Assembly: GCA_046294845.1 (NCBI GenBank)
Contig: JBKBNU010000001.1
Coordinates: forward strand, 1,860,001 to 1,924,000
Length of the DNA: 64,000 bases
Direction of reading: 5' to 3'
Source of the DNA: Micavibrio_C sp046294845
Lineage (GTDB): Bacteria > Pseudomonadota > Alphaproteobacteria > Micavibrionales > Micavibrionaceae
A model generated the notes under the pieces. That model did not search any database and was not told the DNA's origin. It saw only the letters and a program-made list of their open reading frames with translations. Of this stretch, positions 1 through 7,880 are shown piece after piece. Numbering within the stretch: position 1 is the first letter of the stretch; every line of letters begins with the position of its first letter. The translations under genes were made by a program, and so were the position numbers.

Positions 1-696
1 CTCCTGACAATCGCAGACAGCGTAAGTCAAGCGCGTGTGCAAGCCCAAACCGTAGCATCAGCATCAACCGAAACGTCGGCTACTGTCAATGCCGTAGCAT
101 CGGCAGCCGAAGAGCTGACATCTTCGATTGCCGAGATATCATCCACAACCGTACAGACCCGTATGGCTGTTGACGATGCCATCAAACAAACCGATGTTGC
201 CGACAATGCTACACAAAATTTGGTGAAAACCACAGCCCAGATGACCGGTATTATTGAGTTGATCCAGAATATTGCGGGTCAGATCAACTTGCTTGCCCTG
301 AATGCTACGATTGAATCGGCCCGTGCCGGTGAAGCCGGTAAAGGATTTGCTGTTGTGGCTTCCGAAGTCAAACAACTTGCCAATCAGGTTGCCGAAGCCA
401 CAACACAGATTTCAACCGAGATTGAGCAGTTGCAATCTGTTTCATCCGAGGTTGTAAAAGGACTTGAGAAAATCAAGCATTCAGTCAAAAGCGTAGAGCA
501 CAGTGTCGCCACTGTAGCTGGCGCGGTTGAGGAGCAAACAGCAGTAACGCAGGAAATTTCAGCGAATATGCAGACAGCCTCGGAAGCGACCAGCATGGTC
601 GATAAAGGCATTCATGAAATTTTGCATTCAATTGATATGGCCGACAGCGCCTCTGGCGAGGTCAAAGCCAATATCGAACAAATGTCCAGATTATAG
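1..696 (+). CDS. Methyl-accepting chemotaxis protein, C-terminal part
   Basis: The frame is open from the first base, so this is the last 231 codons of a chemoreceptor that begins before the window. It carries the conserved signalling hairpin tip (LLALNATIESARAGE at residues 97-111 of the visible part), flanked by long heptad-like helices rich in Ala, Glu, Val and Ser. This is the cytoplasmic region that binds CheW and CheA. The sensing and membrane domains are not visible, so the ligand is unknown. No CheB/CheR pentapeptide tether is seen at the C terminus, which ends in QMSRL. The family call is very secure. Confidence 0.95.
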   Translation, partial: LLTIADSVSQARVQAQTVASASTETSATVNAVASAAEELTSSIAEISSTTVQTRMAVDDAIKQTDVADNATQNLVKTTAQMTGIIELIQNIAGQINLLALNATIESARAGEAGKGFAVVASEVKQLANQVAEATTQISTEIEQLQSVSSEVVKGLEKIKHSVKSVEHSVATVAGAVEEQTAVTQEISANMQTASEATSMVDKGIHEILHSIDMADSASGEVKANIEQMSRL

Positions 697-728
697 GATT
701 ATTATATATTAGAGAGCCTCAACAAAAC

Positions 729-749
729 CCGCCGGATTATTTCCGGCGG
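729..749 (-). terminator. Terminator hairpin downstream of the chemoreceptor and of a convergent gene
   Basis: A perfect 8-bp stem, CCGCCGGA/TCCGGCGG, encloses a 5-nt loop. Read on the minus strand it is followed by GTTTTGTTGA, a moderate T-rich run, so it best serves the minus-strand gene. The TAA stop codon of that gene (737-739) lies in the hairpin loop. On the plus strand no U-run follows. Confidence 0.6.
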
Positions 750-1081
750 AGTCCTTGCACAGAACAGAACAATAGATAAACAGTCAAAAGCCAAGCCATG
801 GCGGCCAAGCCCCATGCTTGAGTCCTGTTATTTTGTATAAAATCATCCTGACCAAAAATATCGAAGGCATTGATGAATCCAATCTGGATTTCAACCATGG
901 CAATCATCAAGGACATGTAGGGATGCCTAACGAAGAATTCATGGGCCTGTTTAAAAACACCCCCCGTCCTCTTCTCAGGTATAAAAGGCTCTGACGCATG
1001 AGAAGGCAAAGACTCACCTGGCGGATCAGGATCCACCAAAGACTTTTGTGCCAAACTATGCTCGTCGCCTATGCGGCTCAT
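737..1081 (-). CDS. Hypothetical small membrane protein
   Basis: I do not recognise this family. The frame can be opened at a GTG (1117), but the ATG at 1081 is preceded by AGGA at a good distance (7 nt), so I chose it, giving 114 aa. The N-terminal 50 residues are polar and proline-rich. Two hydrophobic segments follow (about residues 55-73 and 89-108), with a positively charged end (GLRRK), suggesting a two-helix inner-membrane protein. It lies downstream of prpD in the same direction after a gap of about 80 bp and may be the last gene of that transcript. Function unknown. Confidence 0.55.
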   Translation of the reverse strand: MSRIGDEHSLAQKSLVDPDPPGESLPSHASEPFIPEKRTGGVFKQAHEFFVRHPYMSLMIAMVEIQIGFINAFDIFGQDDFIQNNRTQAWGLAAMAWLLTVYLLFCSVQGLRRK

Positions 1082-1159
1082 TAGCCAATCCTGATATAAA
1101 CTTGGGAAAATGCCCACCTACCATGATAAGCATTTTCATTCATTTTGTCACCAACGCTC

Positions 1160-2605
1160 CTAAACCCATGCCTGCATGAACTCTGAAACCTTCATACTCT
1201 CGAGTTTCTGTTGATCAGAGCAGATATCAATAATCTTTTGCACCTGATCTGGCTTGTAGTGCTCTTTTAAGGCCGATTCAAATTTTGCCTCCAGCAAGGG
1301 AATCCCCTCTTCACGGCGACGGCGATGACCTACAGGATATTCGACCTCCACTTTTTCGGTTGAAGATCCATCCTTGAAGAATATCTGGATTGCGTTCGCA
1401 ATACTGCGCTTGCTCGGCTCATGATATTCCTTTGAATAACGTGCATCTTCTGTCACACGCATCAGGGAGCGCAAACGCTCAATCTGTTGTCCCACAACCG
1501 GATGATGTGCCACATCATCTTCATAATCCTCGGCCACCAAATTCCCTTTAATCAAGGGAACCGCCACCATATATTGTAGACAGTGATCGCGGTCAGCCGG
1601 ATTATGCAAGGGGCCTGTCTTGGAAATAATGCGGATAGCAGCTTCGTGCGTAGTCAGCTGGATATATTCAATATCGTGCAACCTGTCCTTGACCTGTGGA
1701 TGAAGCTTCAATGCACATTCCACAGCTGTCTGGGAATGGAATTCCGCCGGATAGGAGATTTTGAACAAAATCTGCTCCATGACGTAAGAACCATACGGTC
1801 TTTGGAACTGAAATTCATTGCCCTTGAACAGGACATCATAAAATCCCCATTTAGGCGCTGTCAGTACACCGGGATAACCAATTTCTCCCGAGAGAACGAT
1901 CATCGCCAATCTAACAGCACGGCTTGTCGCATCACCAGCCGCCCATGATTTACGGGGACCTGCATTCGGGGCATGACGATATGTTCTCAGAGCCTGACCA
2001 TCCACCCACGCATGCGAAAGAGCATCCACAATCTGGTCATAGCTGCCACCCATCATCTGGGTTGCCACAGCCGTTGACGCGACTTTAACCAATACAACAT
2101 GATCAAGACCTACTTTATTGAAAGAATTCTCTAGCGCCAGACAACCCTGAATTTCATGAGCCTTGATCATCGCGGTCAAAACATCGCGCATCGTCATGTC
2201 CGGCTTGGTTTGCGCGACCGCCAGAATAGCCCCCAGATTATCTGAAGGGTGCCCCCATTCAGCCGCAAGCCATGTATCGTTGAAATCAAGCCAGCGGATC
2301 ATACACCCAATATCAAAGGCTCCCTTCACAGGATCAAGAACATCAGGACGCCCCGGTACCTTCACACCGTTCGGAACAATTGTGCCCGGCACTATTGGAC
2401 CGAGCATCTTTGTACATGCCGGAAATTGTAGTGCCATAATCCCGCAAGCCAATGTATCCATCAGGCAATAGCGTGCAGTACGGTAAGCTTCTTCGCTTTT
2501 AATCTGGTAACCGGTCACATAATCAGCAATATCGGTCAGGACTTTATCCGGTTCCGGACGGTTATTCAGATCAACCTGATTGTGTGCGTGTGCTGCTGAA
2601 CCCAT
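1160..2605 (-). CDS. prpD: 2-methylcitrate dehydratase PrpD
   Basis: MmgE/PrpD-family enzyme (481 aa, usual length) that dehydrates 2-methylcitrate to 2-methyl-cis-aconitate in the cytoplasmic methylcitrate cycle for propionyl-CoA. Family features are visible along the whole chain, including the CLMDTLACGI segment near the N terminus, the RWLDFNDT block, and GHPSDNLGAILAVA. The frame is open eight codons further upstream to a TTG, but the ATG at 2605 has AGGAG six bases ahead and is preferred. It is third in the prpC-marC-prpD order, 41 bp after marC. No acnD or prpF is present, consistent with the iron-sulfur-independent PrpD route. Confidence 0.93.
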   Translation of the reverse strand: MGSAAHAHNQVDLNNRPEPDKVLTDIADYVTGYQIKSEEAYRTARYCLMDTLACGIMALQFPACTKMLGPIVPGTIVPNGVKVPGRPDVLDPVKGAFDIGCMIRWLDFNDTWLAAEWGHPSDNLGAILAVAQTKPDMTMRDVLTAMIKAHEIQGCLALENSFNKVGLDHVVLVKVASTAVATQMMGGSYDQIVDALSHAWVDGQALRTYRHAPNAGPRKSWAAGDATSRAVRLAMIVLSGEIGYPGVLTAPKWGFYDVLFKGNEFQFQRPYGSYVMEQILFKISYPAEFHSQTAVECALKLHPQVKDRLHDIEYIQLTTHEAAIRIISKTGPLHNPADRDHCLQYMVAVPLIKGNLVAEDYEDDVAHHPVVGQQIERLRSLMRVTEDARYSKEYHEPSKRSIANAIQIFFKDGSSTEKVEVEYPVGHRRRREEGIPLLEAKFESALKEHYKPDQVQKIIDICSDQQKLESMKVSEFMQAWV

Positions 2606-2646
2606 TTCATTCTCCTGCTTTGATATCAATTGTTACAAGTCTGACT

Positions 2647-3306
2647 TTAACCCTGCATGATTTCAGGGATCATCCCCGGAAAATCACGAAGGCGGAATAA
2701 TTCGGTTATACCATCGGCAATAAATTGCACCGCCATAGCGGCAAGCAAAATACCCATGACACGGGCAATAATACTGTTACCCGTTGCCCCAAAGAAACGG
2801 CTTAATACGCCCGCCCCCAGCAAGCTGAACAGCGCCAGAATCTGAACAAGCACAATTGCCGCAGCCACTTGAAGATGGCTTACAAAATCCTGTGCTGCTG
2901 TCGAGAACATGATCACGGCCGTCATCACACCCGGTCCGGCATGCATGGGAATAGCTAACGGGAAGACAGCAATATCGCTGCGGTCCTTATATATTGTGGT
3001 TTCAGACTCCAACTGGTCAGGATCGTGATAACCCATGATCATCCGGAAAGCCGTCACAAAAAGCAGCGCGCCCCCCGCCACCCTGAAGGCCGGAAGAGAG
3101 ATATGCATATAATCAAGAAGCGCTTTACCCACATAGCTGAAAATCAAAAGGATGCTGATGGCAATAATCATGGCCTTCAGCGCAATATAAAACTTCTGTT
3201 TCTGTGTCATCGCGCTGGTCAGGACAGCAAAAACTGCCGCCGTTCCAAACGGATCAACTACAACAAAAAGACTGACGAAGGCCGATAAGAAAAGCTCGAA
3301 GCCCAC
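2647..3306 (-). CDS. MarC-family integral membrane protein
   Basis: A 219-residue, highly hydrophobic protein with about six predicted membrane helices and the family N-terminal block (FVSLFVVVDPFGT), plus a central AIPMHAGPGVMTAVI segment where MarC proteins carry the conserved P-x-x-x-GPG pattern. The molecular function of MarC/UPF0056 proteins is not established; a transporter-like role has been suggested. It starts at GTG one base after the prpC stop codon. The last prpC codons (AGAGGGGG) form its ribosome-binding site, so translation is coupled. Its position between prpC and prpD suggests a role linked to propionate or methylcitrate, which is inference. Confidence 0.88.
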   Translation of the reverse strand: MGFELFLSAFVSLFVVVDPFGTAAVFAVLTSAMTQKQKFYIALKAMIIAISILLIFSYVGKALLDYMHISLPAFRVAGGALLFVTAFRMIMGYHDPDQLESETTIYKDRSDIAVFPLAIPMHAGPGVMTAVIMFSTAAQDFVSHLQVAAAIVLVQILALFSLLGAGVLSRFFGATGNSIIARVMGILLAAMAVQFIADGITELFRLRDFPGMIPEIMQG

Positions 3307-3307
3307 A

Positions 3308-4459
3308 TTACCCCCTCTGCGCCAAAGGAACGTAAGCCAGAGTCTCTGGACCCGTGTAATCGGCGCTCGGGCGTATCAACTTGTTATTGCTGCGCTGTTC
3401 AAAAATATGGGCTGCCCACCCTGTTATGCGCGACATCACAAAGACAGGCGTAAACATCGGTGTGGGAACACCCATAAAGTGGTAGCAGGAAGCCGAATAG
3501 AAATCGAGGTTCGGAAACAAATGTTTTTCATCCCACATCAATTTTTCAATCGCTTCGGATACAGGATACAGGGTTTTATTGCCTGCATCATCGGCAAGCT
3601 TCTTGGACCAGCCTTTGATCACCACATTACGGGGATCAGCTTCAGTGTATACACGATGGCCAAAACCCATAATCAGTTTTTTGTCAGCCATCATCTGCTT
3701 AACGCCAGCAACAGCCTCTTCCGGTGTCTGGTATTTTTCAATCAGTTCCATGGCTGCCTCATTAGCGCCACCATGCAACGGCCCGCGCAGAGCACCAATA
3801 GCCCCCGTTACAGCCGAATAAATATCCGCCATGGTCGATGTGATTGTGCGTGCCGTAAAAGTAGAGGCATTGAATTCATGCTCGGCATAGAGGATAAGCG
3901 AAACATTCATGGCCTTCTTATGCAGGGCACTTGGCTCCTTGCCGTGCAAAAGCATCAGGAAATGGTCAGCAATCCCCTCGGCAGAGCTTGTACAATTAAT
4001 GCGTTTTCCGCTACGTGAAAAATGCCACCAGTAAGTTAGAATGGCCGGATACACAGCCAAAAGCCTGTTGGTCACGGCCAGCTGGTCATGATTATGGGCT
4101 TCCCCCTCTATATTCCCCATAAAGGATGTAGCTGTTCTCATGACATCCATCGGATGGGCATCAGCCGGTATCAATTCCAGAACAGCTTTAAGTGCAGCAG
4201 GCAAATCACGCTGGTTGGCCAGATTATTCTTGTAATGTTTTAGTTCACGCGCTGTCGGCAATTTTCCGTACAGAAGCAAATAAGCGACTTCCTCAAATTC
4301 GGCTTGCCCTGCCAGATCATAGATTGAATAGCCCCGATATTCGAGCGTGTGGGCGCCGCCGGCCGCAGAAATGGCAGTCTGTCCGGCGACAATTCCGGCC
4401 AAGCCACCGGTCTTCTTCTTTACTTCCGATGGGGCAGCAGCAACAGCATTGGCAGTCAT
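3308..4459 (-). CDS. prpC: 2-methylcitrate synthase (citrate synthase family)
   Basis: Condenses propionyl-CoA with oxaloacetate to form 2-methylcitrate. The short type (383 aa) has the N-terminal GLAGIVAGQTAIS block typical of PrpC, the active-site histidine regions LHGGANE and GFGHRVY, and the aspartate block LDFYSASCYHFMGVP. A GGGAG ribosome-binding site precedes the ATG. First gene of the prpC-marC-prpD unit, divergent from an unknown gene at 4584, so its promoter must lie within 4460-4583. PrpC enzymes can have side activity with acetyl-CoA. The assignment to PrpC rather than a housekeeping citrate synthase rests on length, motifs and the prpD neighbour. Confidence 0.93.
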   Translation of the reverse strand: MTANAVAAAPSEVKKKTGGLAGIVAGQTAISAAGGAHTLEYRGYSIYDLAGQAEFEEVAYLLLYGKLPTARELKHYKNNLANQRDLPAALKAVLELIPADAHPMDVMRTATSFMGNIEGEAHNHDQLAVTNRLLAVYPAILTYWWHFSRSGKRINCTSSAEGIADHFLMLLHGKEPSALHKKAMNVSLILYAEHEFNASTFTARTITSTMADIYSAVTGAIGALRGPLHGGANEAAMELIEKYQTPEEAVAGVKQMMADKKLIMGFGHRVYTEADPRNVVIKGWSKKLADDAGNKTLYPVSEAIEKLMWDEKHLFPNLDFYSASCYHFMGVPTPMFTPVFVMSRITGWAAHIFEQRSNNKLIRPSADYTGPETLAYVPLAQRG

Positions 4460-4583
4460 TATTAAAACTCCCTGATTTTGACTTCATAAACTGATTGAAG
4501 ATTAAAGCGACTTCACTCATTATCATAGAGGGGAAACACAGATTTCCCTTGGAATTCCGCGACTTCTTAAGGCTTTTGGCATC

Positions 4584-5000
4584 TTGTCTATTTTCAATAA
4601 AATATTAACCTTTTTAAGGTACCTATTTAAGGGTGATAGAAGCACCGTTTTGGCTTCTGAATCTGTACCGGAGCGCCTTTTGAAGGATGAAGGTTTTCAT
4701 GGTCCGTTGAGGGCCGATGCGTTATTACTGAGGGAAGACGACCGTATAGTCTTGTCAGTGGATTTCTTTTTCTCGGATATGCCCTCCTGGATTGAATGGG
4801 ACTCGGAAAGAAAGAAACTGGCGATTGTCCAGATGGGTGGCGCTGTGGCGGAACTGGATCTGGATTTACCGGAAAGCCACGTTATAGATTTTGAAAAAGC
4901 CCGCCGTGTTTATTTGGTAACGCGCAAAGGACAAAAGAGGCTCGAAAGTGCCAACGATCAAAAACTGGTTCATTCAGTTAACCTGATCGTCAGAAGATAA
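4584..5000 (+). CDS. Unknown protein, paralogue of the gene at 33407-33784
   Basis: 138 aa from a TTG start (TAAGG lies 12 bases upstream; the start is uncertain). No known family recognised. The C-terminal two thirds carry F-x-D-x-x-x-WIEWD, then eleven residues, GG, three residues, EL-x-L. This aligns without gaps to the protein at 33407-33784, which has WIEFD and the same spacing to GG and EL. The pattern looks like a small beta-rich domain. It is divergent from prpC and 26 bp ahead of another unknown gene. The basic N-terminal 20 residues are moderately hydrophobic but not a convincing signal peptide. Confidence 0.6.
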   Translation: MSIFNKILTFLRYLFKGDRSTVLASESVPERLLKDEGFHGPLRADALLLREDDRIVLSVDFFFSDMPSWIEWDSERKKLAIVQMGGAVAELDLDLPESHVIDFEKARRVYLVTRKGQKRLESANDQKLVHSVNLIVRR

Positions 5001-5026
5001 AAATTTAAGAAAAGGAACAGGACATT

Positions 5027-5362
5027 ATGACACAACACGCTTTTGCCACATCGACCGACGCTCTTTCCCTGATGGCAGAAACACAGACCGTAATGGCAGC
5101 TGTCAGAAGCCAGAACCCCGATCTTCCTGCCGATGGCAATTTCATTGAAATGGACATCGGAAATAAACCCTCATTCGAGGTACTCTCAGCCCCACGTTCC
5201 TGCGAAGTTCATGTAGGCAATCAGAATTTTACCATGAACCTGACACCGCAAGATGGCGTGAGCATTCAGGATGTGGCCAGTGCGGCACTTAAAGCGGCTG
5301 CGCCTGCATCAAGCACTGTAGCAAAACCTAAATTTGATCCGGGTATGGGTACCAAGAAATAG
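5027..5362 (+). CDS. Hypothetical protein
   Basis: 111 aa, ATG start with AGGAACAGGA a few bases upstream. No family recognised. The N terminus is Ala/Thr-rich, the middle (about residues 38-85) could form a small mixed alpha/beta domain with one cysteine, and the tail is Ala/Pro/Lys-rich and probably disordered. No signal peptide or membrane segment. It follows the gene at 4584 by 26 bp in the same direction and is followed directly by a strong terminator, so the two probably form a short operon. Confidence 0.6.
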   Translation: MTQHAFATSTDALSLMAETQTVMAAVRSQNPDLPADGNFIEMDIGNKPSFEVLSAPRSCEVHVGNQNFTMNLTPQDGVSIQDVASAALKAAAPASSTVAKPKFDPGMGTKK

Positions 5363-5383
5363 AAAGTTTTTCAGCAAGCAAAC

Positions 5384-5410
5384 AAAAGGCCGGATTATAT
5401 CCGGCCTTTT
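5384..5410. terminator. Bidirectional rho-independent terminator
   Basis: A perfect 12-bp stem, AAAAGGCCGGAT/ATCCGGCCTTTT, has a TAT loop. A-runs and T-runs at both ends let it act for the plus-strand unit ending at 5362 and for prpB ending at 5417 on the minus strand. Confidence 0.9.
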
Positions 5411-5416
5411 TCTTGA

Positions 5417-6289
5417 TTAATCCTTCTTGGTGAAGAGCTCATCCAGTTTCTTCTCGTAATCGTGATAATCCAGAACCTCATAAAGCTCTTCACGAGTTTG
5501 CATCATATCGACAACGGCCTTTTGTGTGCCATCCTTACGAATAGCGTCGTAAACGGCTTCGGCAGCCCTGCTCATAGCCCTGAAGGCCGAAAGCGGATAA
5601 AGGGCCATATCAACACCTACATCGGCTAATTGTTCGGTTGAATAATAATCCGTTTTACCAAACTCGGTCAGATTGGCTAGCAAGGGCACCTTGATAGAGT
5701 CCTTGATTTTCCGATAGTGCGACAGATCGGTCATGGCTTCGGCAAAAATCATATCGGCGCCACATTCAACATAGTGAACACAGCGTTCTATCACACCTTC
5801 CAGCCCTTCGCCTGCCAATGCATCCGTACGGGCCATAATCAGCATATCAGAACGGGCATCGATAGCAGCCTTCACACGGTCACCCATTTCAAATTTATCG
5901 ACCAGTTCCTTGCCCGGACGGTGACCACAGCGTTTCTGGCTAACCTGATCCTCAATATGAACACACGCAACACCTGCACGTTCCATTTCCTTGATGGTGC
6001 GGGCGATATTGAATGCCCCACCCCAACCTGTATCGATATCAACCAGAAGCGGCAGATCGACACGGCCCGTGATGCGGCGGGCATCTTCGACCACATCATT
6101 CAACATTGTGATCCCCAGATCCGGCAACCCGAATGATGTATTGGCCACACCGGCACCGGAAAGATAGAGCGCCTTGAAACCGGCACGCTCTGCCAGTAAT
6201 GCCGAATAGGCATTGATCGCCCCTACAATCTGCAGTGGCTTTTCTTTATTGATAACATCCAAAAACTTATGTGATGAGTGTGTCATCAT
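5417..6289 (-). CDS. prpB: Methylisocitrate lyase
   Basis: Splits 2-methylisocitrate into pyruvate and succinate, the last step of the methylcitrate cycle. At 290 aa it has the isocitrate-lyase-superfamily signature KRCGHRPGK, with the catalytic cysteine in the CGHR form typical of PrpB, the metal-binding segments VDIDTGWG and HIEDQV, and a C-terminal LDYHDYEKKLDELF tail. The ATG overlaps the stop of the preceding dehydrogenase gene (ATGA); a second ATG follows immediately. It is the last gene of a six-gene unit and is separate from prpC/prpD, which are read from another promoter 1 kb away. Confidence 0.95.
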   Translation of the reverse strand: MMTHSSHKFLDVINKEKPLQIVGAINAYSALLAERAGFKALYLSGAGVANTSFGLPDLGITMLNDVVEDARRITGRVDLPLLVDIDTGWGGAFNIARTIKEMERAGVACVHIEDQVSQKRCGHRPGKELVDKFEMGDRVKAAIDARSDMLIMARTDALAGEGLEGVIERCVHYVECGADMIFAEAMTDLSHYRKIKDSIKVPLLANLTEFGKTDYYSTEQLADVGVDMALYPLSAFRAMSRAAEAVYDAIRKDGTQKAVVDMMQTREELYEVLDYHDYEKKLDELFTKKD

Positions 6290-7038
6290 TTTGCCGCCAA
6301 TCTTGCCGCACCATCCAGACGGATGACTGTGCCGTTCAGGTAATCATTATCAACAATGTGCAGGGCCAATTTTGCAAATTCATCCGGTTTTGCCATACGT
6401 GACGGATGCGGAATATTAGCAGCTATACTATCTTGCAGTTCTTTTGAAATCGTGCCGATCATCGGCGTTTGTACTGCCCCCGGCGCAATCGCCATCACCC
6501 TTATACCCAATTTTCCCAGATCACGCGCCGCTGGCAGGGTCATCCCTACAATTCCCCCCTTCGATGCGCTATAGGCAACCTGCCCGATTTGCCCTTCGAA
6601 TGCTGCAATAGAGGCGGCATTAATGATAACCCCACGCGCACCATCATCATTGACCGGATCAAGCTTTGTTATTTTATCGGCGACCAAACGCATTGTATTA
6701 TATGTACCCACCAGATTGACATTGATCACTTTCATAAAATGGTCGAGGTCTGCCGGACCGTCCTTGCCAACAACCCGCTTACCGATCAAAATGCCCGCAC
6801 AATTGACCAGCACACGCGGTGCCTCGACTTTTTCCAGCGCCGATTTGACACTATCCTCACTTGTCACATCACATTGACAGGCATTCCCGCCAAAAGAAGA
6901 CGCTACAGCTTGCGCAGCCTCCAGATTCATATCCCAAATCACCACCTTGGCGCCTGCTGTGGCAAAAGATTTTGCTGTTTCCGCACCCATACCGGATGCA
7001 CCACCCGTGACTATAACTGTCTTACCCTTAATGTTCAT
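6286..7038 (-). CDS. HSD10-like short-chain dehydrogenase (2-methyl-3-hydroxybutyryl-CoA dehydrogenase type)
   Basis: 250-aa SDR with the NAD-binding TGGASGMG motif near residue 10, NCAG, and the catalytic S-Y-K set in AASIAAFEGQ and AYSASKGG. The segment around the catalytic tyrosine closely resembles mitochondrial HSD17B10, which oxidises 2-methyl-3-hydroxyacyl-CoA in isoleucine degradation. The frame extends 18 codons upstream, but AGGAGAGAG five bases before the ATG at 7038 fixes the start. It overlaps the upstream membrane-protein gene by 11 bp and prpB by 4 bp. With the thiolase in the same unit it can deliver propionyl-CoA to PrpC. Substrate assignment is by similarity and context. Confidence 0.85.
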   Translation of the reverse strand: MNIKGKTVIVTGGASGMGAETAKSFATAGAKVVIWDMNLEAAQAVASSFGGNACQCDVTSEDSVKSALEKVEAPRVLVNCAGILIGKRVVGKDGPADLDHFMKVINVNLVGTYNTMRLVADKITKLDPVNDDGARGVIINAASIAAFEGQIGQVAYSASKGGIVGMTLPAARDLGKLGIRVMAIAPGAVQTPMIGTISKELQDSIAANIPHPSRMAKPDEFAKLALHIVDNDYLNGTVIRLDGAARLAAK

Positions 7039-7483
7039 GTAAACTCTCTCCTGTATTAACTTGCTCTGATGAAGCATTTTCCTTCTTCGCATAAGATGAT
7101 TTTTTGCCGATCAGAACCCCTGAAGAAAACAACCCTTCTCCCGGAGCAACGTGGATTTGTGCTGCCTGATAAAAAGACGAGAATGATATTGATGCAGGCA
7201 CCAGCGGTAGAAGCAAAAGCATAAACGCTATAATTTTTCTCTTTTCCATTAGAAAATAAATAGCCGCCGCAAGACATAAAATCGCCAGCCATTGCATGGC
7301 ATATTGTAAAGCAGGTTCAGCCCAGAACGCCACAGAAGGAAACTCCGACAGAGTTCGTCCTTCCGGCATATTCATGACAAACCACCCCACAGCACCAACC
7401 GAAAAATCACAAGCCAACTGACTGATCCCGAACAGCATCAAGATCAGAAAAATATAAGCGATGCTCTTACCCTTGATTTTCAT
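7028..7483 (-). CDS. Hypothetical membrane protein
   Basis: 151 aa, family not recognised. Three hydrophobic segments (about residues 8-30, 60-80 and 84-103) separated by short loops, then a hydrophilic tail of about 45 residues rich in Ser, Glu and Lys. A likely inner-membrane protein with no visible catalytic motif. Embedded in the thiolase-panD-dehydrogenase-prpB unit, 22 bp after panD and overlapping the dehydrogenase start, so it is probably co-expressed. The second and third segments and the overlap with a real gene leave some doubt about its exact C terminus but not its existence. Confidence 0.65.
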   Translation of the reverse strand: MKIKGKSIAYIFLILMLFGISQLACDFSVGAVGWFVMNMPEGRTLSEFPSVAFWAEPALQYAMQWLAILCLAAAIYFLMEKRKIIAFMLLLLPLVPASISFSSFYQAAQIHVAPGEGLFSSGVLIGKKSSYAKKENASSEQVNTGESLHEH

Positions 7484-7505
7484 GAGCCGTTAGCCATTCT
7501 TGTGA

Positions 7506-7871
7506 TTATGCCGCTTCTTCCAATGATTTGATCGTATTGTTATCGCCCATCAGCAGGACCGTAGGACTGTGCTTTTTAGCTTCCGCTTCTTCCATCCGGC
7601 TATAGGCACAAATGATAACAAGATCATCCTGCTGCACCAAACGGGCTGCGGCCCCGTTCACACCCACGATACCTGATCCACGAGGCCCTTTAATTGCATA
7701 GGTCGTAAAGCGGGCGCCGTTATTAATGTTCAGAACATCTACTTGTTCATAGGGCAGGATGTTCGATTTCTCCAGCAAATCAACATCCACAGTAATTGAT
7801 CCTTCATAGTTCAGGTCTGACTGTGTTACGACAGCTCTGTGGATTTTGCTCTTTAACATCGTGATCATCAT
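7506..7871 (-). CDS. panD: Aspartate 1-decarboxylase
   Basis: Makes beta-alanine from L-aspartate for pantothenate and coenzyme A. 121 aa, normal length. The self-cleavage site is visible as YEGSITVD, with Gly24-Ser25 where the pyruvoyl group forms. The ARFTTYAIKG and GAAARLVQQDDLVII blocks are typical. AGAGG lies six bases before the ATG; another ATG follows directly. The final 20 residues (from the KKHSPTVLL segment) are family-like. It is nine bases after the thiolase stop, an unusual operon partner that ties CoA supply to acyl-CoA catabolism. Confidence 0.95.
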   Translation of the reverse strand: MMITMLKSKIHRAVVTQSDLNYEGSITVDVDLLEKSNILPYEQVDVLNINNGARFTTYAIKGPRGSGIVGVNGAAARLVQQDDLVIICAYSRMEEAEAKKHSPTVLLMGDNNTIKSLEEAA

Positions 7872-7880
7872 TTAAAACCT

